NCBI GenBank assembly: GCA_964549735.1
Contig: CAZJWO010000013.1
Location: forward strand, 1 to 44,447
Source: Glo-17 sp964549735
Lineage (GTDB): Bacteria > Krumholzibacteriota > Krumholzibacteriia > LZORAL124-64-63
DNA: 44,447 nucleotides
Reading direction: 5' to 3'
Under the pieces are notes generated by a model. That model did not search any database. It saw only the letters and a list, made by a program, of their open reading frames with translations, and was not told the DNA's origin. Numbering within the stretch: the first letter of the stretch is position 1; every line of letters begins with the position of its first letter. The position numbers and the translations under genes are program-made. This document shows positions 24,659-32,621 of the stretch, in pieces.

Positions 24659-25875
24659 GCTCCACCTTCCTCGTCGCGTTGCGCCCGGGCGGCCGCCGGG
24701 CCCTGGGGGTCGGTCTCCTCGAAGATCTCGCGGCCGATCAACAGGCGCCGGATCTCGCTCGTGCCGGCGCCGATCTCGTAGAGCTTCGCGTCGCGCAGCA
24801 GGCGCCCGGCCGGGAATTCGTTGATGTAGCCGTTGCCGCCGAGCATCTGGATCGCGTCGAGGGCCAGGCGGGTGGCCGTCTCCGAGGCGAAGAGGATCGC
24901 GCCGGCCGCATCCTTGCGCGTCGCCTCGCCGCGATCGCAGGAGCGCGCGACGGCGTAGACGTACGCGCGGGCCGCGTTCGTCTGGGTGTACATGTCGGCC
25001 AGCTTGGCGCGCATGAGCTGGAACTGGCCGATCTTGCGACCGAACTGGCGCCGTTCGTGCAGGTAGGGCACGACCAGGTCGAGGCAGGCGCGCAGGATGC
25101 CCAACGGTCCCGCCGCGAGCACGACCCGTTCGTAGTCGAGGCCGCTCATGAGGATCTCGACGCCCTTGTCCGGCGGACCGAGCACGTTGCCCGCGGGCAC
25201 GCGGCAGTCGGTGAAGACGAGTTCACAGGTCTGCGAGCCGCGCATGCCGAGCTTGTCGAGCTTCTGCGCGGTCTGGAACCCTGGCAGGCCCTTCTCGATG
25301 AGGAAGGCGGTCACGCCGCGGGCGCCGCGCTCCGGCGCCGACTTGCCGTAGACGACCAGGACGTCGGCCTCCGGCCCGTTCGTGATCCACATCTTGGTGC
25401 CATTGAGCAGGTAGTGGTCGCCGCGCGGCTCGGCGCGCAGCTGCATGGCGACGACATCGCTGCCCGCGCCGGCCTCGCTCATCGCCAGGGCGCCCACGTG
25501 CTCGCCCGCGACCAGCTTCGGCAGGTGCTTCGCTTTCTGCTCGGCGCTGCCGTTGCGGAAGATCTGGTTGACGCAGAGGTTCGAGTGCGCGCCATAGCTC
25601 AGGCCGACCGAGGCGGAGGCCCGGCTGATCTCCTCCATCGCCACGACGTGGGCGAGGTAACCGAGACCGGCGCCGCCGTACTGCTCGCTGACCGTGATGC
25701 CCAGCAGGCCGGCGTCGCCCAGCTTGCGCCAGAGGTCCTGCGGGAACGCGTTGTCGCGGTCGATCGCCTCGGCCAGCGGCGCGACCTCGCGCTTGGCGAA
25801 CTCCTGCACGTGCGCGCGCAGCAGGTCGATGTCCTGGCCGAGCGCGAAGTCGAGTTCGTGGTAAAGGCTAGCCAT
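24655..25875 (-). CDS. liuA: Isovaleryl-CoA dehydrogenase
   Basis: 406 residues. FAD-dependent oxidation of isovaleryl-CoA to 3-methylcrotonyl-CoA, the first CoA-level committed step of leucine catabolism. The acyl-CoA dehydrogenase fold is complete: N-terminal helical domain, ALAMSEAGAGSD and KMWITNGPEADVLVVYGKS around the flavin, and the C-terminal helical domain ending ELGGNGY-like (MLGGNGYINEFPAGRLLRD). SGLDYERVVLAAGPLGI carries the Glu that serves as catalytic base in isovaleryl-CoA dehydrogenases, rather than the Glu near the C-terminus used by medium-chain enzymes. It is first in the operon; a 161-bp gap upstream separates it from sppA. Confidence 0.93.
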   Translation of the reverse strand: MASLYHELDFALGQDIDLLRAHVQEFAKREVAPLAEAIDRDNAFPQDLWRKLGDAGLLGITVSEQYGGAGLGYLAHVVAMEEISRASASVGLSYGAHSNLCVNQIFRNGSAEQKAKHLPKLVAGEHVGALAMSEAGAGSDVVAMQLRAEPRGDHYLLNGTKMWITNGPEADVLVVYGKSAPERGARGVTAFLIEKGLPGFQTAQKLDKLGMRGSQTCELVFTDCRVPAGNVLGPPDKGVEILMSGLDYERVVLAAGPLGILRACLDLVVPYLHERRQFGRKIGQFQLMRAKLADMYTQTNAARAYVYAVARSCDRGEATRKDAAGAILFASETATRLALDAIQMLGGNGYINEFPAGRLLRDAKLYEIGAGTSEIRRLLIGREIFEETDPQGPAAARAQRDEEGGA

Positions 25876-25968
25876 GCTGCTCTCCGGGTCTGTCGACCGG
25901 CAGGATCGAAAAGTTGAGCGAACACGTTCGGTCTGATCCGCCGATTCCGCCAGCAGCGCCCGCGGTGC

Positions 25969-26020
25969 GAAAAGAGACGCGCCGGCGGTCGGGCAACGCC
26001 CCCTGCACCGTCGGCGCGTC
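25969..26020 (-). terminator. Rho-independent terminator downstream of sppA
   Basis: A 14-bp stem with one G-U pair (25976-25989 with 26007-26020; outer arms GACGCGCCG and CGGCGCGTC) encloses a loop with its own small GGGC-AAC-GCCC hairpin. On the minus strand it is followed by TCTTTTC. It lies 17 bp beyond the sppA stop and separates sppA from the leucine operon on the same strand. Confidence 0.75.
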
Positions 26021-26036
26021 GCTACGGAAGAGGCGC

Positions 26037-27791
26037 TCAGATGCTCGCGCCGGCGCTCGCCGCCAGGATCCTTTCGGCCGCTGCCACCTCCGAGCGCGCC
26101 AGGCGGTAGATCCCCCAGCGCAGCCAGGCGCCGACCGTCGTCTCGGCGTCGCCGCCGCCGAGCAGCTGCTGCAGCATGCCCTTGCGCTGCGGCAGGTGGA
26201 GCACCTCGAGCGGCACTTCCGGCGCGATGCCGGCCAGCGCCGCCGCCTCGCGCAGCGCGGCCTGCAGGTCGCCCAGGCCGTCGATCAGTCCGTTGGCCGC
26301 CGCCTCGGCGCCGGTGAACACGCGCCCGTAGGCGAGATTCTCGGCCTCGGCGAACGTCAGGCCGCGCTTGGCGGCCACGTCGCGCAACCAATCCTCGAAA
26401 CCGGCCACATGCGCCGTCTCGAAGGCGCGCCATTCGGCCGCCGTCGGCGCGCGCGTCTCGCGCCCGAGTTCGGCCATCGGGCCGACCGCGACGGCGTCCT
26501 TGGCGATGCCGAGCCGCTCGTACAGGCCGCTGAAGTCGAACATCGCGCTGATCGAGCCGATCGAACCCGTGAAGGTCAGCGGGTTGGCCAGCATCTTGGT
26601 GGCGTGGTAGCTGATCATGTAGCCGCCGGAGGCCGCCACGTCGACCATCGACACCACGGTCGGCTTGACGGCCGCGCAGAGGGCGATCTCGTGGCGGATC
26701 AGGTCGCTGGCCAGCGATTCCCCGCCCGGCGAATCGACGCGCAGGACGATGGCCTCGACCTTGTCGTCGCGCCGCGCGCGCTGCAGCTCGCGGACGATCG
26801 AAGCGTGCCCCATGGTGACGCCCAGCAGCGGGTTGACCCCGCTCTCCTTGCCGCCGATCATGCCTTGCGCGTGGACGACCGCGACGGTCTGGCGGCCCTT
26901 GGGGCCCAGACGCGACCAGTCCACGTCGCGGTAGCGTGCGGCGGTGACGACAGGCAGCGTCTGGGCCTTCTTGTCCTTGCCGGCGGCCAGGAGCTGCGCT
27001 TCGAGGTCCTGCCAGTACAGGACCCGATCGATGAGGCCCGCGGCGGCGGCTTCGGCCGGCAGCACGGCGGCGCGCTGCATCAGCGCCAGCAGGTCGTCCG
27101 CGGCGAGGCCGCGCTCGCGCGCCACGGTCTCGACGACCGTTTCCCAGGTCGCATCGAGCAGGCGCTGGGCCTGTTCGCGGGCGGGGCCCGACATGCCCGT
27201 CTCGGTGACCATCTCGGCGGCCGACTTGTATTCGCGCAGCTTCGAGACGTGCGGCGTGACGCCGAGCTTGGCGAGCATCCCGCGCAGGTGCAGGCTCTCG
27301 CGGCGCATGCCACGCACCTCGCAGTAGCCGCCGCGCGGCTGGTAGATCGAGTCGCAGGCGGCGGCCAGGTAGAGCGTCGGCAGATCCAGCACGTCGACCC
27401 AGGCGTAGACGGGCTTGCCCGCCGCGCGCACCCGGGCGACGCCGTCGCGCAGCTCCTGGAGCTTGGCCCAGCCGGCGCCTTGACCGGCCGACAGTTTCCA
27501 GATCACGCCGGTCGCGCGCTTGTCCAAGGCCGCCTTGTCCAGCGCGTCCAGCGCGTCCTGCAGGGTCAGCGTCCGGCCGGCGAACAGGCTGCCCGGCAAG
27601 CTGCCTGGCAGATCGTACGCGGGCAGGTCGCCATCGAGTTCGAGAACCAGCCAGCTGCCAGACTTGATGGCCGGCTTCCTGTCGAGAGCGAAGTGGGCGA
27701 TGGCGAAGACGACGATCAGCACGACGATCATGGTCAGCAGGGTCACGGCGATCGCTTGCAAGAAGCGCAGGAGGAAGCTGGGACGAGTCAT
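26037..27791 (-). CDS. sppA: Signal peptide peptidase SppA, 67-kDa type
   Basis: 584 residues. Membrane-anchored serine protease that degrades cleaved signal peptides. The N-terminal transmembrane segment (AVTLLTMIVVLIVVFAIAHFA) is followed by two tandem ClpP-like domains, as in E. coli SppA. The catalytic Lys is in REYKSAAEM (K189) and the catalytic Ser in VAASGGYMIS (S388), so the Ser/Lys dyad is intact. I chose the ATG at 27791 because GGAGG lies 7 nt upstream; an ATG eight codons earlier does not have this. The gene has its own promoter and a strong terminator, so it is probably transcribed independently of gpmI just upstream. Confidence 0.93.
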   Translation of the reverse strand: MTRPSFLLRFLQAIAVTLLTMIVVLIVVFAIAHFALDRKPAIKSGSWLVLELDGDLPAYDLPGSLPGSLFAGRTLTLQDALDALDKAALDKRATGVIWKLSAGQGAGWAKLQELRDGVARVRAAGKPVYAWVDVLDLPTLYLAAACDSIYQPRGGYCEVRGMRRESLHLRGMLAKLGVTPHVSKLREYKSAAEMVTETGMSGPAREQAQRLLDATWETVVETVARERGLAADDLLALMQRAAVLPAEAAAAGLIDRVLYWQDLEAQLLAAGKDKKAQTLPVVTAARYRDVDWSRLGPKGRQTVAVVHAQGMIGGKESGVNPLLGVTMGHASIVRELQRARRDDKVEAIVLRVDSPGGESLASDLIRHEIALCAAVKPTVVSMVDVAASGGYMISYHATKMLANPLTFTGSIGSISAMFDFSGLYERLGIAKDAVAVGPMAELGRETRAPTAAEWRAFETAHVAGFEDWLRDVAAKRGLTFAEAENLAYGRVFTGAEAAANGLIDGLGDLQAALREAAALAGIAPEVPLEVLHLPQRKGMLQQLLGGGDAETTVGAWLRWGIYRLARSEVAAAERILAASAGASI

Positions 27792-27842
27792 GGGGAACCT
27801 CCGGGTCGAGCGCAAGACCGTCCGGCGACGTGAAACGCCACG

Positions 27843-27871
27843 TTCATATCAGACGCACGCGGCGGAATCAA
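27843..27871 (-). promoter_or_regulatory. Probable promoter of sppA
   Basis: Minus strand TTGATT (27871-27866), a 17-bp spacer, then TATGAA (27848-27843): 4/6 matches in each box with optimal spacing. The leader to the sppA ATG would be about 45 nt. Confidence 0.45.
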
Positions 27872-27899
27872 GGTTGCCGGCGCGGCGGAGGCCGGATAA

Positions 27900-29450
27900 T
27901 CAGAGGGTGATGATCGGCCGCCCCGTCATCTCCGCCGGCTGCGGCAGGCCGAGCAGGCCGAGGATCGTCGGCGCGATGTCGGCCAACCCCCAGTCGCGTT
28001 GCGCGATGAGGTCGTGGCGTCCCTCGAGATCGGCGCGGGCCACGATGAACGGCACGCGGCTGAGGCTGTGCTGCGTCAGGACGCGGCCGGCGGGATCGAG
28101 CATCTCGTCGCAGTTGCCGTGATCGGCGGTCACCAGCCAGAGGGTGCCGGCCGCCAGGCTGGGCGGCATGATCTCGGCCAGCAGCCGATCGAGCGTGCGC
28201 ACCGCCTTGACCGCGGCGTCGAAATCGCCGGTGTGGCCGACCATGTCGCCGTTGGCGAAATTGACGACGACCACGTCGCAGTCGCCCGCTCGGCACGCCT
28301 GGGCGACCACCTCCGCCACCTCGGGCGCGGCCATCTCCGGCTGCAGATCGTACGTCGCGACCTTCGGCGAGGGCACGAGCTTGCGCACCTCGTGCGGCCA
28401 GGGCTCCTCGCGGCCGCCGTTGAAGAAGTACGTCACATGGGCGTATTTCTCGGTCTCCGCGGTGCGCAGGTTGCGGATCCCGTGGCGGGCGAAGACCTCG
28501 GCCATCCCGTTGCGGGGTTGTTCGGGCGTGAACAGAGCGGGCACGCCGGCGAGCTTCTCGTCGTACGGGGTCATCGTCAGATAGTTGACCCGCGGGCGCC
28601 GCGCCGGCCCCCAGCCTTCGAAGCCGGGATCCATGAAGGCCCAGGTGAGCTGGCGCGCGCGGTCGGCGCGGAAATTCCAGAAGAAGACGCTGTCGCCGTC
28701 CTCGACGCGGTCGCCCGTGATCACGACCGGCAGCATGAACTCGTCGGTGACGTCGTCGTCGTAGCTGGCCTGGATGGCGGCGAGCGGGTCGCTGGCGCGC
28801 GGGGCGGCGGCATCGACGATGGCGTTCCACGCCTTCTCGTTGCGCGGCCAGCGCTTGTCGCGGTCCATGCCGTAGTAGCGCCCCATGACCGTGGCGATGC
28901 GACCGGCGCCGATGCGGCGCAACTCGTCCTGCAGCGCGCGCACGTAGCCGAGACCGCTGCGCGGATCGGTGTCGCGACCGTCGAGCATGGCGTGGATGCA
29001 GATGTCGCCGAAGCCGGCGTCGCGCGCCAGGCGCACGATGCCGTAGAGATGGTCGGTGTGGCTGTGCACGCCGCCGGGGGAGACCAGGCCGAGCAGGTGC
29101 AGGCGGCCACCGGCCTCCAGACCGCGCCGGCAGAAGGAGAGCCAGGCCTCGCGCCGCGCGAAGTCGCCGTCGTCGAGGCTCTTGCTGATGCGCACCAGCT
29201 CCTGGTACATGACCCGCCCGGCGCCGATCGTCAGATGCCCGACCTCGCTGTTGCCCATCTGCCCCGCGGGCAGCCCGACGGCCAGGCCGGAGGCGTCGAG
29301 CGTCGTGTGCGGAAAACGCGCGAAGAGGCTGTCGATGTACTGCGGCCGGGCGGCCAGCACGGCGTTGCCGCGCGCGGGGTCGTCATCCTGGCGCTGGCCG
29401 ATCCCATCGAGGATGCACAGCACCAGGCGCGGGCGGAGCGGAGATTCCAT
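27900..29450 (-). CDS. gpmI: 2,3-bisphosphoglycerate-independent phosphoglycerate mutase
   Basis: 516 residues. Interconverts 3- and 2-phosphoglycerate in glycolysis and gluconeogenesis, with two Mn2+ ions and a phosphoserine intermediate. The alkaline phosphatase-like core is present: LCILDGIG near the N-terminus, QMGNSEVGHLTIGAGR with the nucleophilic Ser, SPGGVHSHTDHL and HAMLDGRDTDP in the transferase domain, NFRADRARQL, and the C-terminal metal ligands in NFANGDMVGHTGD and TADHGNCDEM. The start at 29450 has no strong ribosome site; only 24 bp separate it from the upstream cNMP-like gene, so coupling is likely. Confidence 0.95.
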   Translation of the reverse strand: MESPLRPRLVLCILDGIGQRQDDDPARGNAVLAARPQYIDSLFARFPHTTLDASGLAVGLPAGQMGNSEVGHLTIGAGRVMYQELVRISKSLDDGDFARREAWLSFCRRGLEAGGRLHLLGLVSPGGVHSHTDHLYGIVRLARDAGFGDICIHAMLDGRDTDPRSGLGYVRALQDELRRIGAGRIATVMGRYYGMDRDKRWPRNEKAWNAIVDAAAPRASDPLAAIQASYDDDVTDEFMLPVVITGDRVEDGDSVFFWNFRADRARQLTWAFMDPGFEGWGPARRPRVNYLTMTPYDEKLAGVPALFTPEQPRNGMAEVFARHGIRNLRTAETEKYAHVTYFFNGGREEPWPHEVRKLVPSPKVATYDLQPEMAAPEVAEVVAQACRAGDCDVVVVNFANGDMVGHTGDFDAAVKAVRTLDRLLAEIMPPSLAAGTLWLVTADHGNCDEMLDPAGRVLTQHSLSRVPFIVARADLEGRHDLIAQRDWGLADIAPTILGLLGLPQPAEMTGRPIITL

Positions 29451-29474
29451 GGGGCGTGCTTTCGGCGCGGGGTC

Positions 29475-29885
29475 TCACTCGTCGTCCAGGACCCCGGAAG
29501 GCAGCTGCCAGAGTTCGGTCTCGCTCAGCGCCGTCAACACGGTCCGTGCGAGGCTATATAACGGCGAAGCGGCAGCCTCGCCATGCGTCGCGACGGACTC
29601 CTCGCGCACGCGACAGACCGCGCCGGCCTGCAAGACCGCGCGCGTCGCCTCGCGCCCGTCGGCGAGCAGCTCGCTGACGCGCAGGTTGCCCCGGCGCACG
29701 ACGAGGTCGCACGGCGGTTGCGGGTGCAGCAGCTCGTCCGGCACGAGCAACACGACGCGGCTGACGGCGCGCAGGCGAGCCGCGAGATGGCGCCGCCTCG
29801 CGAACAGGCGCGCCTCGCGGTCGAGGCTGAGGGTGCCGTCCGGCAGCGCGAGCGGACGCTGCAGATCGTCGAGTTCGGTAGGCAT
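29475..29885 (-). CDS. Small protein resembling part of a cyclic-nucleotide-binding (CRP-like) beta-barrel
   Basis: 136 residues. The middle and C-terminal parts (NLRVSELLADGREATRAVLQAG and TVLTALSETELWQLP) resemble the strands of a cNMP-binding domain, but the phosphate-binding cassette Arg motif and the C-terminal HTH of CRP/FNR proteins are missing. The N-terminal 45 residues are basic and helical (REARLFARRRHLAARLRAVSRVVLLVPDELL). It could be a stand-alone jelly-roll regulator or a reduced relic of a CRP-family gene. It directly precedes gpmI by 24 bp on the same strand. The family resemblance is by eye and moderate. Confidence 0.65.
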   Translation of the reverse strand: MPTELDDLQRPLALPDGTLSLDREARLFARRRHLAARLRAVSRVVLLVPDELLHPQPPCDLVVRRGNLRVSELLADGREATRAVLQAGAVCRVREESVATHGEAAASPLYSLARTVLTALSETELWQLPSGVLDDE

Positions 29886-30004
29886 GTGGCCACTCCAGGA
29901 TGCGTGCGCGCGTCGCCCTCCATCTTGCCGCGCGAGGCGGCGAGACGCAAGGCCGGTCTCCTCGCCGCCAAGCTCGCGCGATCCCGATCACGCCGCCGCC
30001 GCGG

Positions 30005-30033
30005 TTGACAAGCCATCCCGCTGCCGCTACGAT
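30005..30033 (+). promoter_or_regulatory. Sigma70-type promoter of the thiamine operon
   Basis: TTGACA (30005-30010, perfect), a 17-bp spacer, then TACGAT (30028-30033, 4/6). The transcript would start near 30040, at the first base pair of the TPP riboswitch P1 stem. This is the strongest promoter by eye in the window. Confidence 0.8.
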
Positions 30034-30040
30034 AGGCGGG

Positions 30041-30117
30041 TCCGTTAGGGGTGGCTGGTAAGCCTGAGATCACACCCTCCGCACCTGAACCGGGTCATAC
30101 CGGCGTAGGAAAACGGA
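30041..30117 (+). ncRNA. TPP riboswitch (THI element)
   Basis: The aptamer begins and ends with a 6-bp P1 stem (TCCGTT 30041-30046 with AACGGA 30112-30117). GGGGTG pairs with CACCC to form P2, and the small P3 GGCT-GGTA-AGCC follows. The conserved CTGAGAT (30064-30070) recognises the pyrimidine part of TPP. The second arm ACCTGAACCGGGTCATACCGGCGTAGGA, at 30083-30110, has the conserved pyrophosphate-sensor layout. Binding of thiamine pyrophosphate should reduce expression of the downstream receptor, kinase and symporter genes. Confidence 0.93.
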
Positions 30118-30140
30118 ACCGCTCGATCTCTTCTGCAGCC

Positions 30141-30172
30141 ACCGGCTTTGCAAGGAGCCGGTTTCTTCGTTT
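30141..30172 (+). terminator. Riboswitch-controlled intrinsic terminator (expression platform)
   Basis: ACCGGCT (30141-30147) pairs with AGCCGGT (30156-30162) around an 8-nt loop, followed by TTCTTCGTTT. The hexamer ACCGGC also occurs inside the aptamer (30099-30104), so the 3' arm GCCGGT could pair there instead when TPP is absent, preventing termination. A second competing inverted repeat is GGAGCC (30154-30159) with GGCTCC (30174-30179). The stems are seen; the switching mechanism is inferred. Confidence 0.7.
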
Positions 30173-30208
30173 CGGCTCCCGACCACCGTCCGACCTGCGA
30201 GGTTCGCC

Positions 30209-32566
30209 ATGTTCGAACGTCTGCATCGTCCGGCGGCGGCGGGATCTTTCGTCCTGCCGCTGCTCGTCGCGGCGATCGTGGCAGCCGCCGCTGCCGCGCC
30301 GCCGCCGCCGACCACGCCATCGACCGGGCCTCCGGCGGCGCCGCCGCCAGCGGCCGCCGCGTCCGACACCGCCGCGGTCTACCGGCAAGAGGGCGTCGTG
30401 GTGACCGCCTCCCGCTACGGCACCGACGTGCACCTCAGCCACACCGATCTGGTGCGCGAAGACCTGCGCCGGCGCCAGAGCGCCCAGGATCTGCCCATGC
30501 TCCTGCAGGACATCCCGGGCGTCTTCGCGACCAGCGACGCCGGCAACGGCATCGGCTACACGTATCTGAAGATCCGCGGGTTCGACCAGCGGCGCGTGGG
30601 CGTCCTGGTCAACGGCGTCCCGCTGAACGATCCCGAGGACCACCAGGTCTACTGGGTCAACCTGCCCGATCTCGCCTCGAGCCTCGAGGACGTGCAGGTG
30701 CAGCGCGGCGTGACCAACAGCGTGGGCGGCGTGACCGCGATCGGCGGCACGGTCAACCTGGTGACCGAGCTGCTGGCGGATCGCCCCTCGGGCCGCGCCG
30801 CCGTCGAGTTCGGCAGCTTCGGCACGAGCCGCCGCATGCTGAGCTACCAGACCGGCACGCTGGGCGCCGGCGTCGCGAGCGGGCTGCGCATCAGCCAGTT
30901 GCGCAGCGACGGCTACCGGGAGCGCGCGGGCAGCGACCAGTGGGCCGTCTTCTGGACCGCGCGCTGGCGCCATGACGCGCACCAGGTGCAGGCCAACGTC
31001 TTCACCGGCCACGAGCTGACCCAGCATGCGTGGGATCCGGTTCCGGCCTCGATCCTGGCCGAGAACCGGCGTTTCAATCCCGAGACCTACTGGCACGCGG
31101 TCGACGATTTCCGGCAGCCGCAGTACCAGCTGCACTGGGACTGGCGGTGGAGCGAGCGCCTGCATCTGCGGCAGACCGTCTATCGCATCCGCGGCGAGGG
31201 CTTCTACGAGAACTTCCGGGCCGGGCGCTCGGCGCGTGCCTTCAGCCTCGACGCCGCGTTTCCCGATCGCTACGAGGCGACCGATCGCGTCGACCTGATC
31301 CGCACGAAATGGGTTCGCAAGAACCAGATGGGCTGGGCGCCCTCGTTGCGCTGGGAGCATGCCGGCGGCCGCACGCTCATCGGTGGCGACGGATACCTCT
31401 TCGACAGCGACCATTGGGGCGAGGTCCTGCAGGCCGCCGCGGTGCAAGATCGCCCCGGCCTGAGGCCCGACGACATCCCGGGCGGGCTGAAATACTACCA
31501 GTACGCGGGAGACAAGCGCGCCTGGTCGGCCTACGTCAACGAACGCTGGGAATTCGCGCCCGGCTGGACCCTGCTGGCCGACCTGCAGTACCAGCACCGC
31601 CGCTACGAGTTCCGCCACGGCGAGGTCGGCCACTTCACGGGCGCCGACCGCCACGCCTTCACGGTCCGCCACGACTTCTTCAACCCCAAGGGCGGCCTCT
31701 TCTGGCAGACGCCCTGGACCATCGCCGGGGGCGACCTCGGGCTCTACGGCCACGTCGGCGTGACGCGGCGCGAGCCCGCCGACAGCGACCACTGGGGCGC
31801 GTTCGCCGGGCCCGACGACCTCGGACTGCAGCCGCTGTTCGCCAGGAGCCGCGCGGTCAGCGGATCCCAGGGCGAAACGCTCTACACGCGCTGGGACGGT
31901 CCGCAGGTCGAACCCGAGAAGGTCCTCAACTACGAGTTGGGCTTCGCGTTGCGCGCCCGCGCGCTCAGCGCGACGGTCAACGGCTACTGGATGGACTTCC
32001 GCAACGAGATCGTGCCGACCGGCTACTGGGATCCGGACCGCGGCACGCTCCGTACGAACGCCGAGAAGACGCTGCACCGCGGCCTGGAGCTGGGCCTGCG
32101 CTGGCACGTCGATTTCGACCATCAGCTGTCGCTGGCCGTCAGCCGCAGCTGGAACGAGTACGACACCTTCGTCTTCACCGCGCCGGACGGCACGGTGGAG
32201 GACTACTCCGGCAATCCGATCGCGCTGTTCCCCTCCGCGCTGATCTCCGCGACCTGGAGCAGCCGCCTCGGCGCGCTGGCGGCCGACCTGCGCTGGCGCC
32301 ATCTGGGCCGGCAGTTCCTCGACAACGCAGGCCTGGCCGAGCGCACGATCGGCGCGTCGAACGTCGTCGACTTGGCCCTGTTCTTCGATCTGCACCGCGC
32401 GGGCGCCGCGGCCATGGCCGGCCTGCAGCTGCGCCTGCGCGTCCTGAACCTTTTCGATGAACGCTACGAGACGAGCGGCTATCATGATCTCTGGACCTAC
32501 GGGGAGAACATGTACATCCCGGGAGCGCCGCGCAGTTTCCTGGCCGGCGTGAACTACGCGTTCTGA
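30209..32566 (+). CDS. TonB-dependent outer-membrane receptor, predicted thiamine or thiamine-phosphate uptake
   Basis: 785 residues. A signal segment and an unusual Pro/Ala-rich linker (about 28-55) are followed by the TonB box-like EGVVVTASRY. The plug domain follows (LPMLLQDIPGVFATSD, IGYTYLKIRGFDQRRVGVLVNGVPLNDPEDHQ as landmark for about 112-152, GGTVNLVTE). The rest is a beta-barrel ending in aromatic residues (FLAGVNYAF), as expected for BAM-assembled barrels. GAGG lies 6 nt before the ATG. The TPP riboswitch in its leader and the downstream thiamine pyrophosphokinase gene indicate that it imports thiamine or a derivative across the outer membrane; the energy would come from TonB-ExbBD, not encoded here. 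Confidence 0.92.
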   Translation: MFERLHRPAAAGSFVLPLLVAAIVAAAAAAPPPPTTPSTGPPAAPPPAAAASDTAAVYRQEGVVVTASRYGTDVHLSHTDLVREDLRRRQSAQDLPMLLQDIPGVFATSDAGNGIGYTYLKIRGFDQRRVGVLVNGVPLNDPEDHQVYWVNLPDLASSLEDVQVQRGVTNSVGGVTAIGGTVNLVTELLADRPSGRAAVEFGSFGTSRRMLSYQTGTLGAGVASGLRISQLRSDGYRERAGSDQWAVFWTARWRHDAHQVQANVFTGHELTQHAWDPVPASILAENRRFNPETYWHAVDDFRQPQYQLHWDWRWSERLHLRQTVYRIRGEGFYENFRAGRSARAFSLDAAFPDRYEATDRVDLIRTKWVRKNQMGWAPSLRWEHAGGRTLIGGDGYLFDSDHWGEVLQAAAVQDRPGLRPDDIPGGLKYYQYAGDKRAWSAYVNERWEFAPGWTLLADLQYQHRRYEFRHGEVGHFTGADRHAFTVRHDFFNPKGGLFWQTPWTIAGGDLGLYGHVGVTRREPADSDHWGAFAGPDDLGLQPLFARSRAVSGSQGETLYTRWDGPQVEPEKVLNYELGFALRARALSATVNGYWMDFRNEIVPTGYWDPDRGTLRTNAEKTLHRGLELGLRWHVDFDHQLSLAVSRSWNEYDTFVFTAPDGTVEDYSGNPIALFPSALISATWSSRLGALAADLRWRHLGRQFLDNAGLAERTIGASNVVDLALFFDLHRAGAAAMAGLQLRLRVLNLFDERYETSGYHDLWTYGENMYIPGAPRSFLAGVNYAF

Positions 32567-32580
32567 CCGAACCCGCCGTA

Positions 32581-32602
32581 CCGGTCGCCTCGCGGCGACC
32601 GG
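32581..32602 (+). other. Perfect 9-bp hairpin with tetraloop between receptor and kinase genes
   Basis: CCGGTCGCC-TCGC-GGCGACCGG lies 15 bp after the receptor stop and 19 bp before the kinase start. No T-run follows. It may stabilise the receptor message or lower read-through into the kinase and symporter genes. Confidence 0.55.
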
Positions 32603-32621
32603 CGGCCGACGAGGGCCGACG

